The notes under the pieces: model-generated
Databases searched by the model: none
What the model was told of the DNA's origin: nothing
The model's input: the letters and a program-made list of their open reading frames with translations, nothing else
Assembly: GCA_028289455.1 (NCBI GenBank)
Contig: JANQPN010000079.1
Location: 1 to 64,000, forward strand
Direction of reading: 5' to 3'
Source of the DNA: Wenzhouxiangellaceae bacterium
GTDB lineage: Bacteria > Pseudomonadota > Gammaproteobacteria > Xanthomonadales > Wenzhouxiangellaceae
Length of the DNA: 64,000 bases
Translations under genes and position numbers: made by a program
Part shown: positions 1-7,523 of the stretch, one piece after another
Numbering within the stretch: position 1 is the first letter of the stretch
How the letters are laid out: every line of letters starts with the position of its first letter

Positions 1-270
1 TTCAGCGATGAATCAAAATAAAAAATGTCCAGTGGAATCTTGGTGTTCTTCATCCAGAACGAACGCCGGCGCTCATCCGGGAAAATAAACAGCATGCCTT
101 TGTTATCGGGCATTTCCTCAACGAACATCAGCCCGCGGGTGCGTTCGGCATCATCGTCTGCGATATCGACGTAAAAGCGCTCGCCGGCCAGTGTTACCGA
201 TGGTTCATCACTGGCGCAGGCAGTAATGTTTAGCAGGCATATGGCAATTAACAGGATGTTGCTTCGCATG
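1..270 (-). CDS. DUF192 family lipoprotein, C-terminal part outside window
   Basis: Reading leftward from an ATG at 268-270, the protein begins with a signal peptide ending in a lipobox-like TAC (residues about 16-18), then continues into a DUF192 domain: RGLMF, a GMLFIFPDE-like stretch and SFWMKNTKIPLDIFYFD are the family hallmarks. The frame is open to base 1, so only about the first 90 residues are seen. DUF192 proteins are small beta-rich domains of unknown biochemical role, usually exported in proteobacteria. It lies on the same strand as rep, 150 bases downstream of it, with no clear terminator between. The family call is firm; the function is unknown. Confidence 0.85.
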
Positions 271-420
271 ATCAAATTGGTACTGAAGTTGAAGTGGAAT
301 TTTAACCCGGATGCCATCAGGAGTGTACCGGCCGGCATTCTGGGTAAAGCTTGGACCCCATTAATCAGCCTGATACTGCATTGTTAAATCCTGCGATAGG
401 AAAATAATTGACGCAGCCTG

Positions 421-2403
421 TCAGCCTTCCAGTAAAGCCCGCAGGTTGCTGAGTTGGTCGTCTCGGGCCTGTTCGTGCCGTAGTACGTCACGATCCTGGT
501 CCCGGCCATACCAGTAGATTCCTTCCTGCGGCAGCTCTTCCAGAAACCTGCTCGGCTCACAGCGCTGGGCTTCACCAAAGCGCACACGCTTGCCGGCATA
601 GCTGATGTTCAGGCTTTGTTGGGCGCGAGTTATGCCGACATACATCAACCGCCGCTCCTCCTGATCACTGCCTTCATCCAGGCTGTTCTGGTGTGGCAGC
701 AGACCTTCTTCAACACCGATCAGATAGACATGAGTAAACTCCAGCCCTTTGGCGGCATGCAGTGTCATCAGCCGGATGGCATCGTCCTGCTGCTGATCAT
801 CATCCAGGTTGCTGAGCAGGTTGATCTGGGCAGACAGTTCTTCCAGAGTTGCATTGTCAAGCGACTGGGTAACCCGTTCCAGCCAGCCCAGCCACTCATT
901 GACGGCTGCTATCCGTTTCTCGGCATTGGCCGGGCTGTCCGCCTGATCTATCAGCCATTCCCGGTAATTCAGTTGATCAACCAGATTGCGCACCGCCTGC
1001 AGTGCATCGCCATCATCGGTAGCAGCCATGATCAGACGGGTAAACTGATCAAGAGCGGCCCGTTGCCGATTGGCGAAGGTGTGCCGGCAAGCGTCATCAG
1101 TGGCGGCATCGAACAGGCTGCAATGATGCAGGCTGGCAAAGTCAGCCAGTTTGTTGATACTGGTGTTGCCCAGTTCGCGCCGGGGTGTATTAATTACCCG
1201 CAAAAAGGCACTGTTGTCATCCGGATTAACCAGCAGGCGCAAATAAGCCATCAGATCACGGATTTCCGCTTTATCAAAAAACGATTGTCCGCCGGTAATT
1301 TCATAGCGCAGACCAGCTTCACGCAGAGCGCGCTCGAATGGCCTGGCCAGGTGATGGCTGCGGTACAGGATGGCAAAATCCTGCAGACCTGCGCCGCGCT
1401 GGGTGCGCCGGTCCAGCTCGCCGACAACCCGGCGGACTTCGTCTTCCCCGTCAGCACAGGGAACCACACGGATATCATCACCTGGACCCAGTGCACTCCA
1501 CAGCGTCTTGTCGTATTCATGCGGATTATTGGCGATAACCTGATTGGCAGCCGACAGAATTTTTCCGGAGCAGCGGTAATTCTGCTCCAGTTTGATGACT
1601 TTCAGGTTAGGGTAATCCTGACCAAGCAGACTGAGATTTTGCGGTTCGGCGCCACGCCAGCCGTAAATGGACTGGTCATCATCACCCACCGCAGTCAGCC
1701 CGCCATGTTGTCCAACCAGGCGACGCAGCAACTGATATTGTGTGGTATTGGTGTCCTGGTATTCATCCACCAGCAGATACCGCAACCTTTCCTGCCATTC
1801 CGATTGAATATCGGGATTGGCGAGCAGCTCCAGCGGTATTGAAATCAGGTCATCAAAATCCACAGCATTGATTCGCTTCAGCTGTTGCTGATAGCTGGAA
1901 AATACTTCAACCAGCCTTGCTTCACCCGGGCTGTCCGCAACTGTCAGCGCGTGCTCCGGTGAACACGCTGAATTCTTCCAGCGCGAGATTTGCCCACGAC
2001 ACAGTTTCAGCTGTTCCGGCGGTGTATTGGCAGGCAACAGATCCTTCAGCAGGCGGCTGGATTCAGTTTCATCCAGAATGCTGATGCCCGGACGGTAGCC
2101 GGCAGCATCGGCGTGCTGTCTCAGCATCCGCCAGCCCAGCGCATGAAATGTGCTGACCTGTAGCGGTGACTTGGTTTTTTTGAGCAGCTTATTGGCCCGC
2201 TGGCGCATCTCTTTAGCGGCTTTGTTGGTAAAGGTAATCGCGGCAATACGCTCTGCTGAAAGCCCGCACTCGCGAATCAGAAAGGCCAGTTTTTCAGTGA
2301 TAACCCGCGTTTTACCACTGCCGGCACCGGCAAGCACCAGCAGTGGACCGTCGGTATATTCAACAGCGGCCTGTTGTTGGGGGTTGAGTTTGGGCGTTGG
2401 CAT
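421..2403 (-). CDS. rep: ATP-dependent DNA helicase Rep (SF1A, UvrD/Rep family)
   Basis: 660 residues, close to E. coli Rep (673). Walker A GAGSGKT lies at residues 26-32, the Walker B/motif II DEYQDTN at 213-219, motif III GDDDQSIYGWRGA at 240-252, and a motif VI VGITRAQQ near residue 590. The stretches ITFTNKAAKEM and VIKLEQNYRCSG match Rep more closely than UvrD or PcrA. It is a 3'-5' translocase that unwinds DNA and clears proteins ahead of the replication fork in the cytoplasm. The C-terminus is short, as in Rep, and lacks the Tudor-like tail of UvrD. It appears to be transcribed alone; no neighbour suggests an operon. Confidence 0.97.
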   Translation of the reverse strand: MPTPKLNPQQQAAVEYTDGPLLVLAGAGSGKTRVITEKLAFLIRECGLSAERIAAITFTNKAAKEMRQRANKLLKKTKSPLQVSTFHALGWRMLRQHADAAGYRPGISILDETESSRLLKDLLPANTPPEQLKLCRGQISRWKNSACSPEHALTVADSPGEARLVEVFSSYQQQLKRINAVDFDDLISIPLELLANPDIQSEWQERLRYLLVDEYQDTNTTQYQLLRRLVGQHGGLTAVGDDDQSIYGWRGAEPQNLSLLGQDYPNLKVIKLEQNYRCSGKILSAANQVIANNPHEYDKTLWSALGPGDDIRVVPCADGEDEVRRVVGELDRRTQRGAGLQDFAILYRSHHLARPFERALREAGLRYEITGGQSFFDKAEIRDLMAYLRLLVNPDDNSAFLRVINTPRRELGNTSINKLADFASLHHCSLFDAATDDACRHTFANRQRAALDQFTRLIMAATDDGDALQAVRNLVDQLNYREWLIDQADSPANAEKRIAAVNEWLGWLERVTQSLDNATLEELSAQINLLSNLDDDQQQDDAIRLMTLHAAKGLEFTHVYLIGVEEGLLPHQNSLDEGSDQEERRLMYVGITRAQQSLNISYAGKRVRFGEAQRCEPSRFLEELPQEGIYWYGRDQDRDVLRHEQARDDQLSNLRALLEG

Positions 2404-2748
2404 AGAGCGATATTCTAGCGGAGCCAGAAAAGTTTGTTGGACAATCTTTAGCCAGTCATCAGGCGATATAGATTACTGTGACACAGGCGGTCTGCAGTCT
2501 TCAATGATGGACTGGAAAGCTGCGGTTACCAATATGATATGCCCGGGCGGTGTTTGGGAAATCCGGCAGAAACTGTTCTGGTGAATGTATCGAATCAGAC
2601 TGTCTGCTTCGCTAAAAAGCTTAAGTGATAGATCTGCTATTGATGCAACAGATGGCCGGGTTTAATATTTTTGCTATGTGCGAGAAGATAAACAACAAAC
2701 GCTTGAAACCGGACTGGAGTTTTTCAAGCAACTTCCAGATTAAATGAA
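2404..2748. other. Intergenic region, 345 bases, between divergent rep and a lipoprotein gene
   Basis: This gap must hold the promoters of rep (leftward) and of the lipoprotein gene at 2749 (rightward). A TAGAAT-like -10 lies about 15 bases upstream of rep on the minus strand, but no matching -35 sits at the right spacing. A 26-codon frame from 2503 to 2583 has no ribosome binding site and is not called. No RNA gene or repeat was recognised. Confidence 0.5.
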
Positions 2749-3084
2749 ATGAAAAAAACACTGATAATTTTGTTAATCGTGGTCATGGCAGGTTGTGATT
2801 CCGTTTCAGAAATGCGGGAGTTCACCAAAAAGCCGGCGATTGCTGAAGAATATATAAAGGACAGATACGGCTGGGACTCTGAAATCAGCTTCAAAATGAA
2901 CAATGACGGCAGGCCGGAGTACATAAGACTGGAGTTGTCTATATCGGATGTCAGGGGTATGCAGATATCCGAATTGGAAAAGATTGCCAATAAAATGCTG
3001 GACGATGTATTCGAAACCGAACCGTATAATCTGTATGTGCAAATTGCTGTGGACAGACAGGTCAGTGAAAGTGACGGCTGGTAA
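2749..3084 (+). CDS. Small lipoprotein of unknown function
   Basis: 111 residues. A short N-terminal helix (KKTLIILLIVVMAGC) ends in the lipobox MAGC, with Cys16 as the lipidation site; residue +2 is Asp, which in enterobacteria favours retention at the inner membrane. The mature part is charged, of mixed alpha/beta character, and has no motif that I recognise. It lies 8 bases upstream of the next gene and is probably co-transcribed with it. The family could not be named. The signal peptide and lipobox make it a credible gene. Confidence 0.75.
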   Translation: MKKTLIILLIVVMAGCDSVSEMREFTKKPAIAEEYIKDRYGWDSEISFKMNNDGRPEYIRLELSISDVRGMQISELEKIANKMLDDVFETEPYNLYVQIAVDRQVSESDGW

Positions 3085-3092
3085 TTGAGTGA

Positions 3093-3542
3093 GTGCTGAG
3101 AGTGTCTGAATCGATTCAGGAAAGTGTGCGCAGTGAAGTAGAGGCACTGCATGAATTTTTCTGCCGGTGGTTTCCCGGAACTGCCCGGAAAACCGACTTC
3201 GAATCGGATTTCATTGCCAGGTTTGATCCATCACTGGTGTTCATACCGCCTGCAGGCTATCTGCTGGGTCTGCAGGATTTGAGTAATCTGGTATACAAGG
3301 GTTATGCATCAAACCCGGATTTTCGAGTGCAAATCCGAAATGTGAAAGTGCAGCGTGAATTTGACGGTTATGTGCTGGCGACCTATGAAGAATGGCAGCG
3401 TAATGCCCTGGCTTCACAGCCGCCGGATAACGGCAGGGTGGCTACCGTGGTATTTGCGTTGAGTGATTCACTCAGGTGGGTGCATATCCATGAAACCTGG
3501 TTGCCGAGGGATGTTATGGACGCAGACCCTTATGATTTCTGA
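3093..3542 (+). CDS. NTF2-like/DUF4440-type small protein
   Basis: About 149 residues from a GTG at 3093; a second GTG at 3102 is an equally possible start. There is no signal peptide. The pattern of an N-terminal helix, then an aromatic-rich strand (DFRVQIRNVKVQREFDGYVLATYEEW), then WVHIHETWLP at the end is typical of the cone-shaped NTF2/SnoaL/DUF4440 fold. Members bind small hydrophobic ligands or are dead-enzyme scaffolds. It ends 17 bases before a hairpin shared with the convergent XRE gene. The fold call rests on pattern only; no catalytic residues can be assigned. Confidence 0.65.
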   Translation: MLRVSESIQESVRSEVEALHEFFCRWFPGTARKTDFESDFIARFDPSLVFIPPAGYLLGLQDLSNLVYKGYASNPDFRVQIRNVKVQREFDGYVLATYEEWQRNALASQPPDNGRVATVVFALSDSLRWVHIHETWLPRDVMDADPYDF

Positions 3543-3558
3543 AGCCATATAAAATCAG

Positions 3559-3581
3559 ACCGCACATCATTGATGTGCGGT
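3559..3581. terminator. Bidirectional hairpin between convergent genes
   Basis: The arms ACCGCACATCA (3559-3569) and TGATGTGCGGT (3571-3581) pair perfectly. Rightward the stem is followed by TTTCAT and leftward by a TTTT-containing stretch (complement of 3551-3554). The left arm overlaps the stop of the XRE gene. It is a good candidate for a terminator serving both convergent units. Confidence 0.65.
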
Positions 3582-3770
3582 TTCATCCTGAAAAATATCT
3601 TCAATCGATAGCTCAAACAGCCGTGCTGCTTTGAAGGCAAGCGGCAGGCTGGGAGCGAACTTGCCTTTTTCTATGGCGTTGATGGTTTGTCTGGACACTT
3701 CCAGTGCAGCTGCCAGGTCCGCCTGAGTCCAGTCCCGTTCTGCGCGTAGTACTTTCAGCCGGTTTTTCAT
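3567..3770 (-). CDS. XRE-family HTH regulator, minimal (67 aa)
   Basis: 67 residues consisting almost entirely of a Cro/C1-type helix-turn-helix. LRAERDWTQADLAAALEVS is helices 1-2, and SRQTINAIEKGKFAPS is the recognition helix with the usual IExGK turn; the C-terminus LSIEDIFQDE is characteristic of the YozG-like small XRE family. Its ATG overlaps the stop of the upstream membrane protein (3767-3770), so the two are translationally coupled. Small XRE proteins of this class are typically paired with a membrane protein of the type encoded just upstream. It probably autoregulates through the repeats at 4423-4492 (inference). Confidence 0.9.
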   Translation of the reverse strand: MKNRLKVLRAERDWTQADLAAALEVSRQTINAIEKGKFAPSLPLAFKAARLFELSIEDIFQDETAHQ

Positions 3771-4189
3771 TGGTAGCGTACCTTGCCATAGATAATGCCC
3801 GCCATATAGGTCAGCGACATCAGGATAACCAGAAAGCTGATTTCAGCATCAAACGGTATCGTATTGTTGACATCCAGCAGTGAATAGCTCAGGCCGCAGA
3901 CAATACCCACACCCAATGACAGGGCCATGGCTTCAAGCTGAATCTTTTGCTGCAGTTCATCCAGGCCTTGCAGGTGGTTTTTATTGGCAATGATCATTCC
4001 GATGCCCAGACCAAGATTGACAAGGATTGAAGCTATTGTCAGGAATGAACTGGAGTCCCAGATGAATTTCGGACCAAATGCTGCCAGCGCCATGGATAGC
4101 GTCCAGGCCAGTGTCCACAGGCCCAGCCGTACTGTGTTTTTTTTCTGGTCTTCACACCAGTTATTGGAGTCAGTATTTTGCAGGTTCAT
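3767..4189 (-). CDS. Four-helix membrane protein, partner of the XRE regulator
   Basis: 140 residues with about four hydrophobic helices (roughly 24-44, 49-69, 87-106 and 117-137), separated by a polar loop LQGLDELQQKIQLEA between helices 2 and 3. That QLDE/Q-rich loop is shared by a widespread group of small membrane proteins coupled to minimal XRE regulators. It overlaps the regulator by 4 bases. Function is unknown; the pair is usually regarded as a membrane-linked regulatory module, but nothing here shows the signal. The 60-residue gene upstream resembles its first third. Confidence 0.8.
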   Translation of the reverse strand: MNLQNTDSNNWCEDQKKNTVRLGLWTLAWTLSMALAAFGPKFIWDSSSFLTIASILVNLGLGIGMIIANKNHLQGLDELQQKIQLEAMALSLGVGIVCGLSYSLLDVNNTIPFDAEISFLVILMSLTYMAGIIYGKVRYQ

Positions 4190-4222
4190 ATTATTCTCCC
4201 GGATCTGTATCCGTCGTATTCG

Positions 4223-4405
4223 TTAAAACAATCCAAGGTTTAGAAGGAAATCAATAGCGTTCTGTGAAGTACCCGGGCTATCCAGCTGTTCAAGTCCGCG
4301 GTTGGCAATGGCCACAATTAATGTCCACGCTGCCGCTAAAATGCTCGAGCGTAGGCAACGTTTGCGCTTTGCCCGCCTGTTGGTACTGTCTTGATAGGTG
4401 TTCAT
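4223..4405 (-). CDS. 60-aa small membrane protein, possibly truncated paralogue of the next gene
   Basis: 60 residues: a basic N-terminus (RRAKRKRCLRSS), one hydrophobic helix (ILAAAWTLIVAIA) and an end at FLLNLGLF. Laid against the 140-residue protein that follows, AWTL...A...(about 22 residues)...NLGL falls in the same order and spacing, so it looks like a duplicate of the first third that stops where helix 2 should begin. It is the first gene after the predicted promoter at 4447-4475 and is probably co-transcribed with both downstream genes. It could be a genuine small protein or a degraded copy; I cannot decide from one genome. Confidence 0.55.
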   Translation of the reverse strand: MNTYQDSTNRRAKRKRCLRSSILAAAWTLIVAIANRGLEQLDSPGTSQNAIDFLLNLGLF

Positions 4406-4422
4406 ATGTCTATCTCTATTTA

Positions 4423-4492
4423 CTTAATGTAAAGTTAGTTTTACTAAAGATAGTGTTTTTAAGTCTTAATGTCAAGTTATATTTACATAAAG
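4423..4492. repeat. Two imperfect direct repeats in the promoter of the XRE operon
   Basis: Unit 1 (4423-4449) and unit 2 (4465-4492) share the order CTTAATGT-AAGTTA-TTTAC/TTTTAC-TAAAG with few differences. They start 42 bases apart, about four helical turns, and flank or overlap the -35 and -10 elements. They are natural candidates for operator sites of the XRE protein encoded in the same operon. Confidence 0.55.
4447..4475 (-). promoter_or_regulatory. Sigma70-type promoter of the membrane protein/XRE operon
   Basis: On the minus strand a perfect -35 TTGACA (complement of 4470-4475) is followed after exactly 17 bases by TATCTT (complement of 4447-4452), one of the best-spaced promoters visible here. 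Transcription would start near 4440 and give a leader of about 35 bases before the ATG at 4405. Confidence 0.75.
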
Positions 4493-4627
4493 GAAAATAG
4501 ATATTACTAAATGTCAGGTAGGAATGGCTTTAGCGCTGGTAGGGAGAAGCTTGAAACTTAAGCCACAGAGGGTGTTGCGTGAAGCACTTGGCCATCAATG
4601 GCCAAGCGCCGCAGTTTTAATTGAAGT

Positions 4628-5758
4628 TTAGCTGCCGGTAGGCTTTAAGCGAACAACCTGCCCAGTATCACTGCCCAGATAGATCAATCCATCCTGATCA
4701 ACAGCAAGGCTTCGGATACGGCCATGCCGGCGGTTGACCAGGCGCTGCTCCAGCACAACCTGGTTATCTTCAATGACAATCCGATTGAGGTGCTGGTACG
4801 CCATTGAGCCGATCAGAATACTGCCCCGCCATTCCGGGAATGCAGCACCATCGTAAAACAGCATATCACTGGGAGCGATTGATGGTGTCCACACCCACAA
4901 AGGTTGTTGCATACCTTCTTCAGTGACAATGCCTTTGCCTATCGGGCCGCCATCATATTCAAACCCATAGGAGATCACCGGCCAGCCGTAATTGCCACCT
5001 GCTGCGATCACATTTAACTCGTCACCGCCACGTGGGCCATGCTCATGGCTTAGGATGACATTGATCGGTGGATAAAATATCAGTCCTTGGGGATTTCGGT
5101 GGCCATAACTCCAGATTTCGGGTTTGGTCTGATTGCGGCTATTGGCGGCGGCTGACTGATCTGCCATCGGGTTGTCATCAGGAAGCGAGCCGTCCGGAAA
5201 CAGCCGGATGATGGTGCCGGTATGGTTGCTGTTGTCCTGAGATCGCGCTCGGTGATGCCGGTCACCGATGGTCATGTACAGGTAACCGTCAACAAAGATC
5301 ATCCTGCCGCCATAATGGAAATTATCCTCAGAATAGGCATCCGCAGTGAACAGCCTTTCCCGTTCGATTATCAGGGAACCATCGAACTTGAACCGGTCGA
5401 TCACAATGGTACTGGAGAGATCATTGCCTTCTGAATAGCTGAGATATATCCAGCCGTTTTCTGCATACTGCGGATGCAGCTCGATATCATGCAGACCTGA
5501 ATCACCGGTGGCATAAACTGCCGGTAATCCGGTGACCGCCATCATTTGCCCGGTAGTAGTATTCAGTATATCCATGCTGGGAACATTACGTTGCAGAATT
5601 AGCAGTTGATCCGAACCGATAAATTCCAGTGCAGATGGTTGCGTCAAACCGTTGGCAATGATTTCAGTCTGATAGTCAGACTGGGCCAATACCGGTTGCA
5701 ACACAAGCAGAAAAAGCACAGCAGGCATTTTTCCGGCAGATCGGAAAAAGTGATACAT
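4628..5758 (-). CDS. Secreted PQQ-dependent sugar (glucose/sorbosone) dehydrogenase family protein
   Basis: 376 residues from the ATG at 5758, chosen because GGGAGAG sits 8 bases upstream and a signal peptide begins there (hydrophobic FLLVLQPVLAQ, cleavage about residue 26); the frame is open further upstream. The body is a six-bladed propeller of the GSDH/YliI (Asd) type: GLTQPSALEF, DSGLHDIELHP, HYGGRMIFVDGYLYMTIGDR, IIRLFPDGSLPDDNP, IWSYGHRNPQGL, HEHGPRGGDELN and GGNYGWPVISYG are the family signatures that contact PQQ and calcium. It likely oxidises aldose sugars in the periplasm and passes electrons to the respiratory chain. A related gene lies at 62668. PQQ synthesis genes are not in the window. 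Confidence 0.88.
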   Translation of the reverse strand: MYHFFRSAGKMPAVLFLLVLQPVLAQSDYQTEIIANGLTQPSALEFIGSDQLLILQRNVPSMDILNTTTGQMMAVTGLPAVYATGDSGLHDIELHPQYAENGWIYLSYSEGNDLSSTIVIDRFKFDGSLIIERERLFTADAYSEDNFHYGGRMIFVDGYLYMTIGDRHHRARSQDNSNHTGTIIRLFPDGSLPDDNPMADQSAAANSRNQTKPEIWSYGHRNPQGLIFYPPINVILSHEHGPRGGDELNVIAAGGNYGWPVISYGFEYDGGPIGKGIVTEEGMQQPLWVWTPSIAPSDMLFYDGAAFPEWRGSILIGSMAYQHLNRIVIEDNQVVLEQRLVNRRHGRIRSLAVDQDGLIYLGSDTGQVVRLKPTGS

Positions 5759-5894
5759 CAATGACTCTCCCATATTTATACGAGTAAACTCGTAATATAG
5801 TCCGCAGGCCAACTCCGAAGTTTCAATAACTTGTCGGTATTTGCTTCAGCGGCTGATATTGGCATTCGTCAAAATTTTTGATCATACTTTGCTG

Positions 5895-6536
5895 ATGGCA
5901 AAGCTGTATTTTTATTATTCAACCATGAACGCAGGTAAAACCACCACGCTGCTGCAGTCGGCATGGAATTACCGCGAGCGTGGCATGAATCCATTGATTC
6001 TAACGCCGATTATCGATAACCGGGACGGTGAAGGCATCGTCAAATCCAGAATAGGTCTCTCTGCCGATGCCTATGCATTTGGAGAACAGGAAGATCTGCT
6101 GCAGGTAGTGGAAAGCAGACTGGAAGGGAAGAATATTCATTGTGTACTGGTTGATGAAGCGCAGTTTTTAAGCAAACAGCAGGTCCGTCAGCTATCAGAT
6201 GTTGTTGATGACCATGATATTCCGGTACTGACCTATGGGCTGCGCACCGATTTTCGCGGAGAGCTGTTTCCAGGCAGTGAAGCTTTGCTGGCCTGGGCCG
6301 ATATCCTTCAGGAACTGAAAACCATTTGCTATACCGGCAGCAAAGCCACCATGGTGGTGCGTGTGGACGATCATGGTTATGCCGTAAAAGACGGTGCCCA
6401 GGTCGAAATTGGCGGCAATGAGCGTTATGTGCCGGTCAGTCGCAAAGAGTTCAAGGCGATCCTGTATGGTGGCAAGAAAGTAAAAGTTATCGATCCGCCC
6501 GGGCAGGAAGCATCGGCCCGGCAACAATCATTTTAG
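5895..6536 (+). CDS. tdk: Thymidine kinase (type II, TK1-like) with degraded zinc site
   Basis: 213 residues from ATG 5895; the alternative ATG at 5841 would add 18 residues absent from E. coli Tdk. MNAGKTTTLL (11-20) is the P-loop, DNRDG and SRIGLS follow, and VDEAQFL (86-92) carries the catalytic Glu88. GLRTDFRGELF (115-125) and IGGNERYVPV (172-181) form the thymidine lasso. It phosphorylates thymidine in the salvage pathway. Of the four zinc ligands in E. coli Tdk (Cys145, Cys147, Cys182, His185 as I recall them), only Cys145 is present; the others read Thr147, Ser182 and Glu185. The rest of the protein is intact, so activity is expected but zinc binding is not. Confidence 0.95.
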   Translation: MAKLYFYYSTMNAGKTTTLLQSAWNYRERGMNPLILTPIIDNRDGEGIVKSRIGLSADAYAFGEQEDLLQVVESRLEGKNIHCVLVDEAQFLSKQQVRQLSDVVDDHDIPVLTYGLRTDFRGELFPGSEALLAWADILQELKTICYTGSKATMVVRVDDHGYAVKDGAQVEIGGNERYVPVSRKEFKAILYGGKKVKVIDPPGQEASARQQSF

Positions 6537-6554
6537 GAATTTCCATATCAACCA

Positions 6555-7523
6555 ATGCGTATTCTTACAGTAGACGATGTGCATGCTGCAGTGCCGATGC
6601 TGCAGGCTATAAAAATTATGTCGGAGGCGGCTGTAACCATTCATACAGGCAGTGCCCGGGCACCCGAACGACTGGGTATAGATGCTGGAGATAATGGTCG
6701 TTTGCTGTTGATGGGTGCAACACATACTGATCTGGGAATGGTGTGTAAGACGGTATCGGTTTTCCCGGAGAATCGGACTAAAGGCCTGCCGACCATAACC
6801 GGCCTGGTTCAGTACCTGGACGGAGAAACCGGCGAGCCTCTGGCGATAATGCCGGGTGGTGAGCTGACGGCATGGCGAACCGGTGCTTTGGGGGGCGCTG
6901 CCATTGATCATCTGGCCCGTGAGCAAATTGATTATGCGTTGATTATCGGGTGTGGAGCCCAGGCGGTTACACAGATGCAGGCACTGCTGGCCGTGCGGCA
7001 ACCCCGGCGGATTGGGCTGTATGACCGCAACCCGGATTTTGTTCAGGCAATGATCGAGTCAAACAGGCTGCATGTGAGTGCTGAACTTGTAGCTGTAGAT
7101 AATCTCGACCGGGCGGTTGCAGACGCTGATATTGTGATTACTGCCACCAATTCTAAGAAACCGGTATTTGACGGCGGTTATCTTCGGCCGGGTGTACATA
7201 TCAATGCCATCGGAAGTTTTAAGCCGGAAATGCGCGAGTTGGATGCTGAAGCAGTTGCCGGCAGCAGGATATTCGTAGACAGTGCATCATCTGTCGCCCT
7301 GGAGGCTGGAGAATTGATGCTGGCAGCCAGAGCTGGCGTGACCCACCGCGAGGATTGGGTTGAACTGGGTGAAGTGGTAGCCGGAAAGCATCCTGGCAGA
7401 ATCGGAGATGACGACATCACTTTATTCAAGTCTGTCGGTCATGCGGTGCTTGATCTGTATATGGCACGGGCTGTGTATCAGTCAGCTGAACAACAGGCAA
7501 TAGGCAAACGGATAAAACTCTAA
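6555..7523 (+). CDS. Ornithine cyclodeaminase/mu-crystallin family; probable delta1-pyrroline-2-carboxylate reductase
   Basis: 322 residues. VCKTVSVFPEN and GLPTITGLVQYLDGETGEPLAIM are N-terminal family signatures; the Rossmann glycine motif GCGAQAVTQM lies near residue 137, followed by ADADIVITATNSKKPVF and a GVHINAIGSFKPEMREL dinucleotide-binding segment. The family includes ornithine cyclodeaminase, alanine dehydrogenase and ketimine reductases. The next gene, overlapping by one base (TAATG), is a trans-3-hydroxy-L-proline dehydratase, whose product delta1-pyrroline-2-carboxylate is reduced to L-proline by members of this family. The reductase role is therefore assigned from context and is well founded; cyclodeaminase activity is less likely. 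Confidence 0.85.
   Translation: MRILTVDDVHAAVPMLQAIKIMSEAAVTIHTGSARAPERLGIDAGDNGRLLLMGATHTDLGMVCKTVSVFPENRTKGLPTITGLVQYLDGETGEPLAIMPGGELTAWRTGALGGAAIDHLAREQIDYALIIGCGAQAVTQMQALLAVRQPRRIGLYDRNPDFVQAMIESNRLHVSAELVAVDNLDRAVADADIVITATNSKKPVFDGGYLRPGVHINAIGSFKPEMRELDAEAVAGSRIFVDSASSVALEAGELMLAARAGVTHREDWVELGEVVAGKHPGRIGDDDITLFKSVGHAVLDLYMARAVYQSAEQQAIGKRIKL

Noticed and set aside
616..1842. Long open frame of 408 codons on the plus strand
   Set aside because: It lies wholly inside rep on the opposite strand, has no ribosome site, and its translation shows no family pattern; it is a shadow of the helicase codon usage.
2503..2583. 26-codon frame in the rep-lipoprotein gap
   Set aside because: No ribosome binding site and no sign of conservation; chance occurrence is likely.
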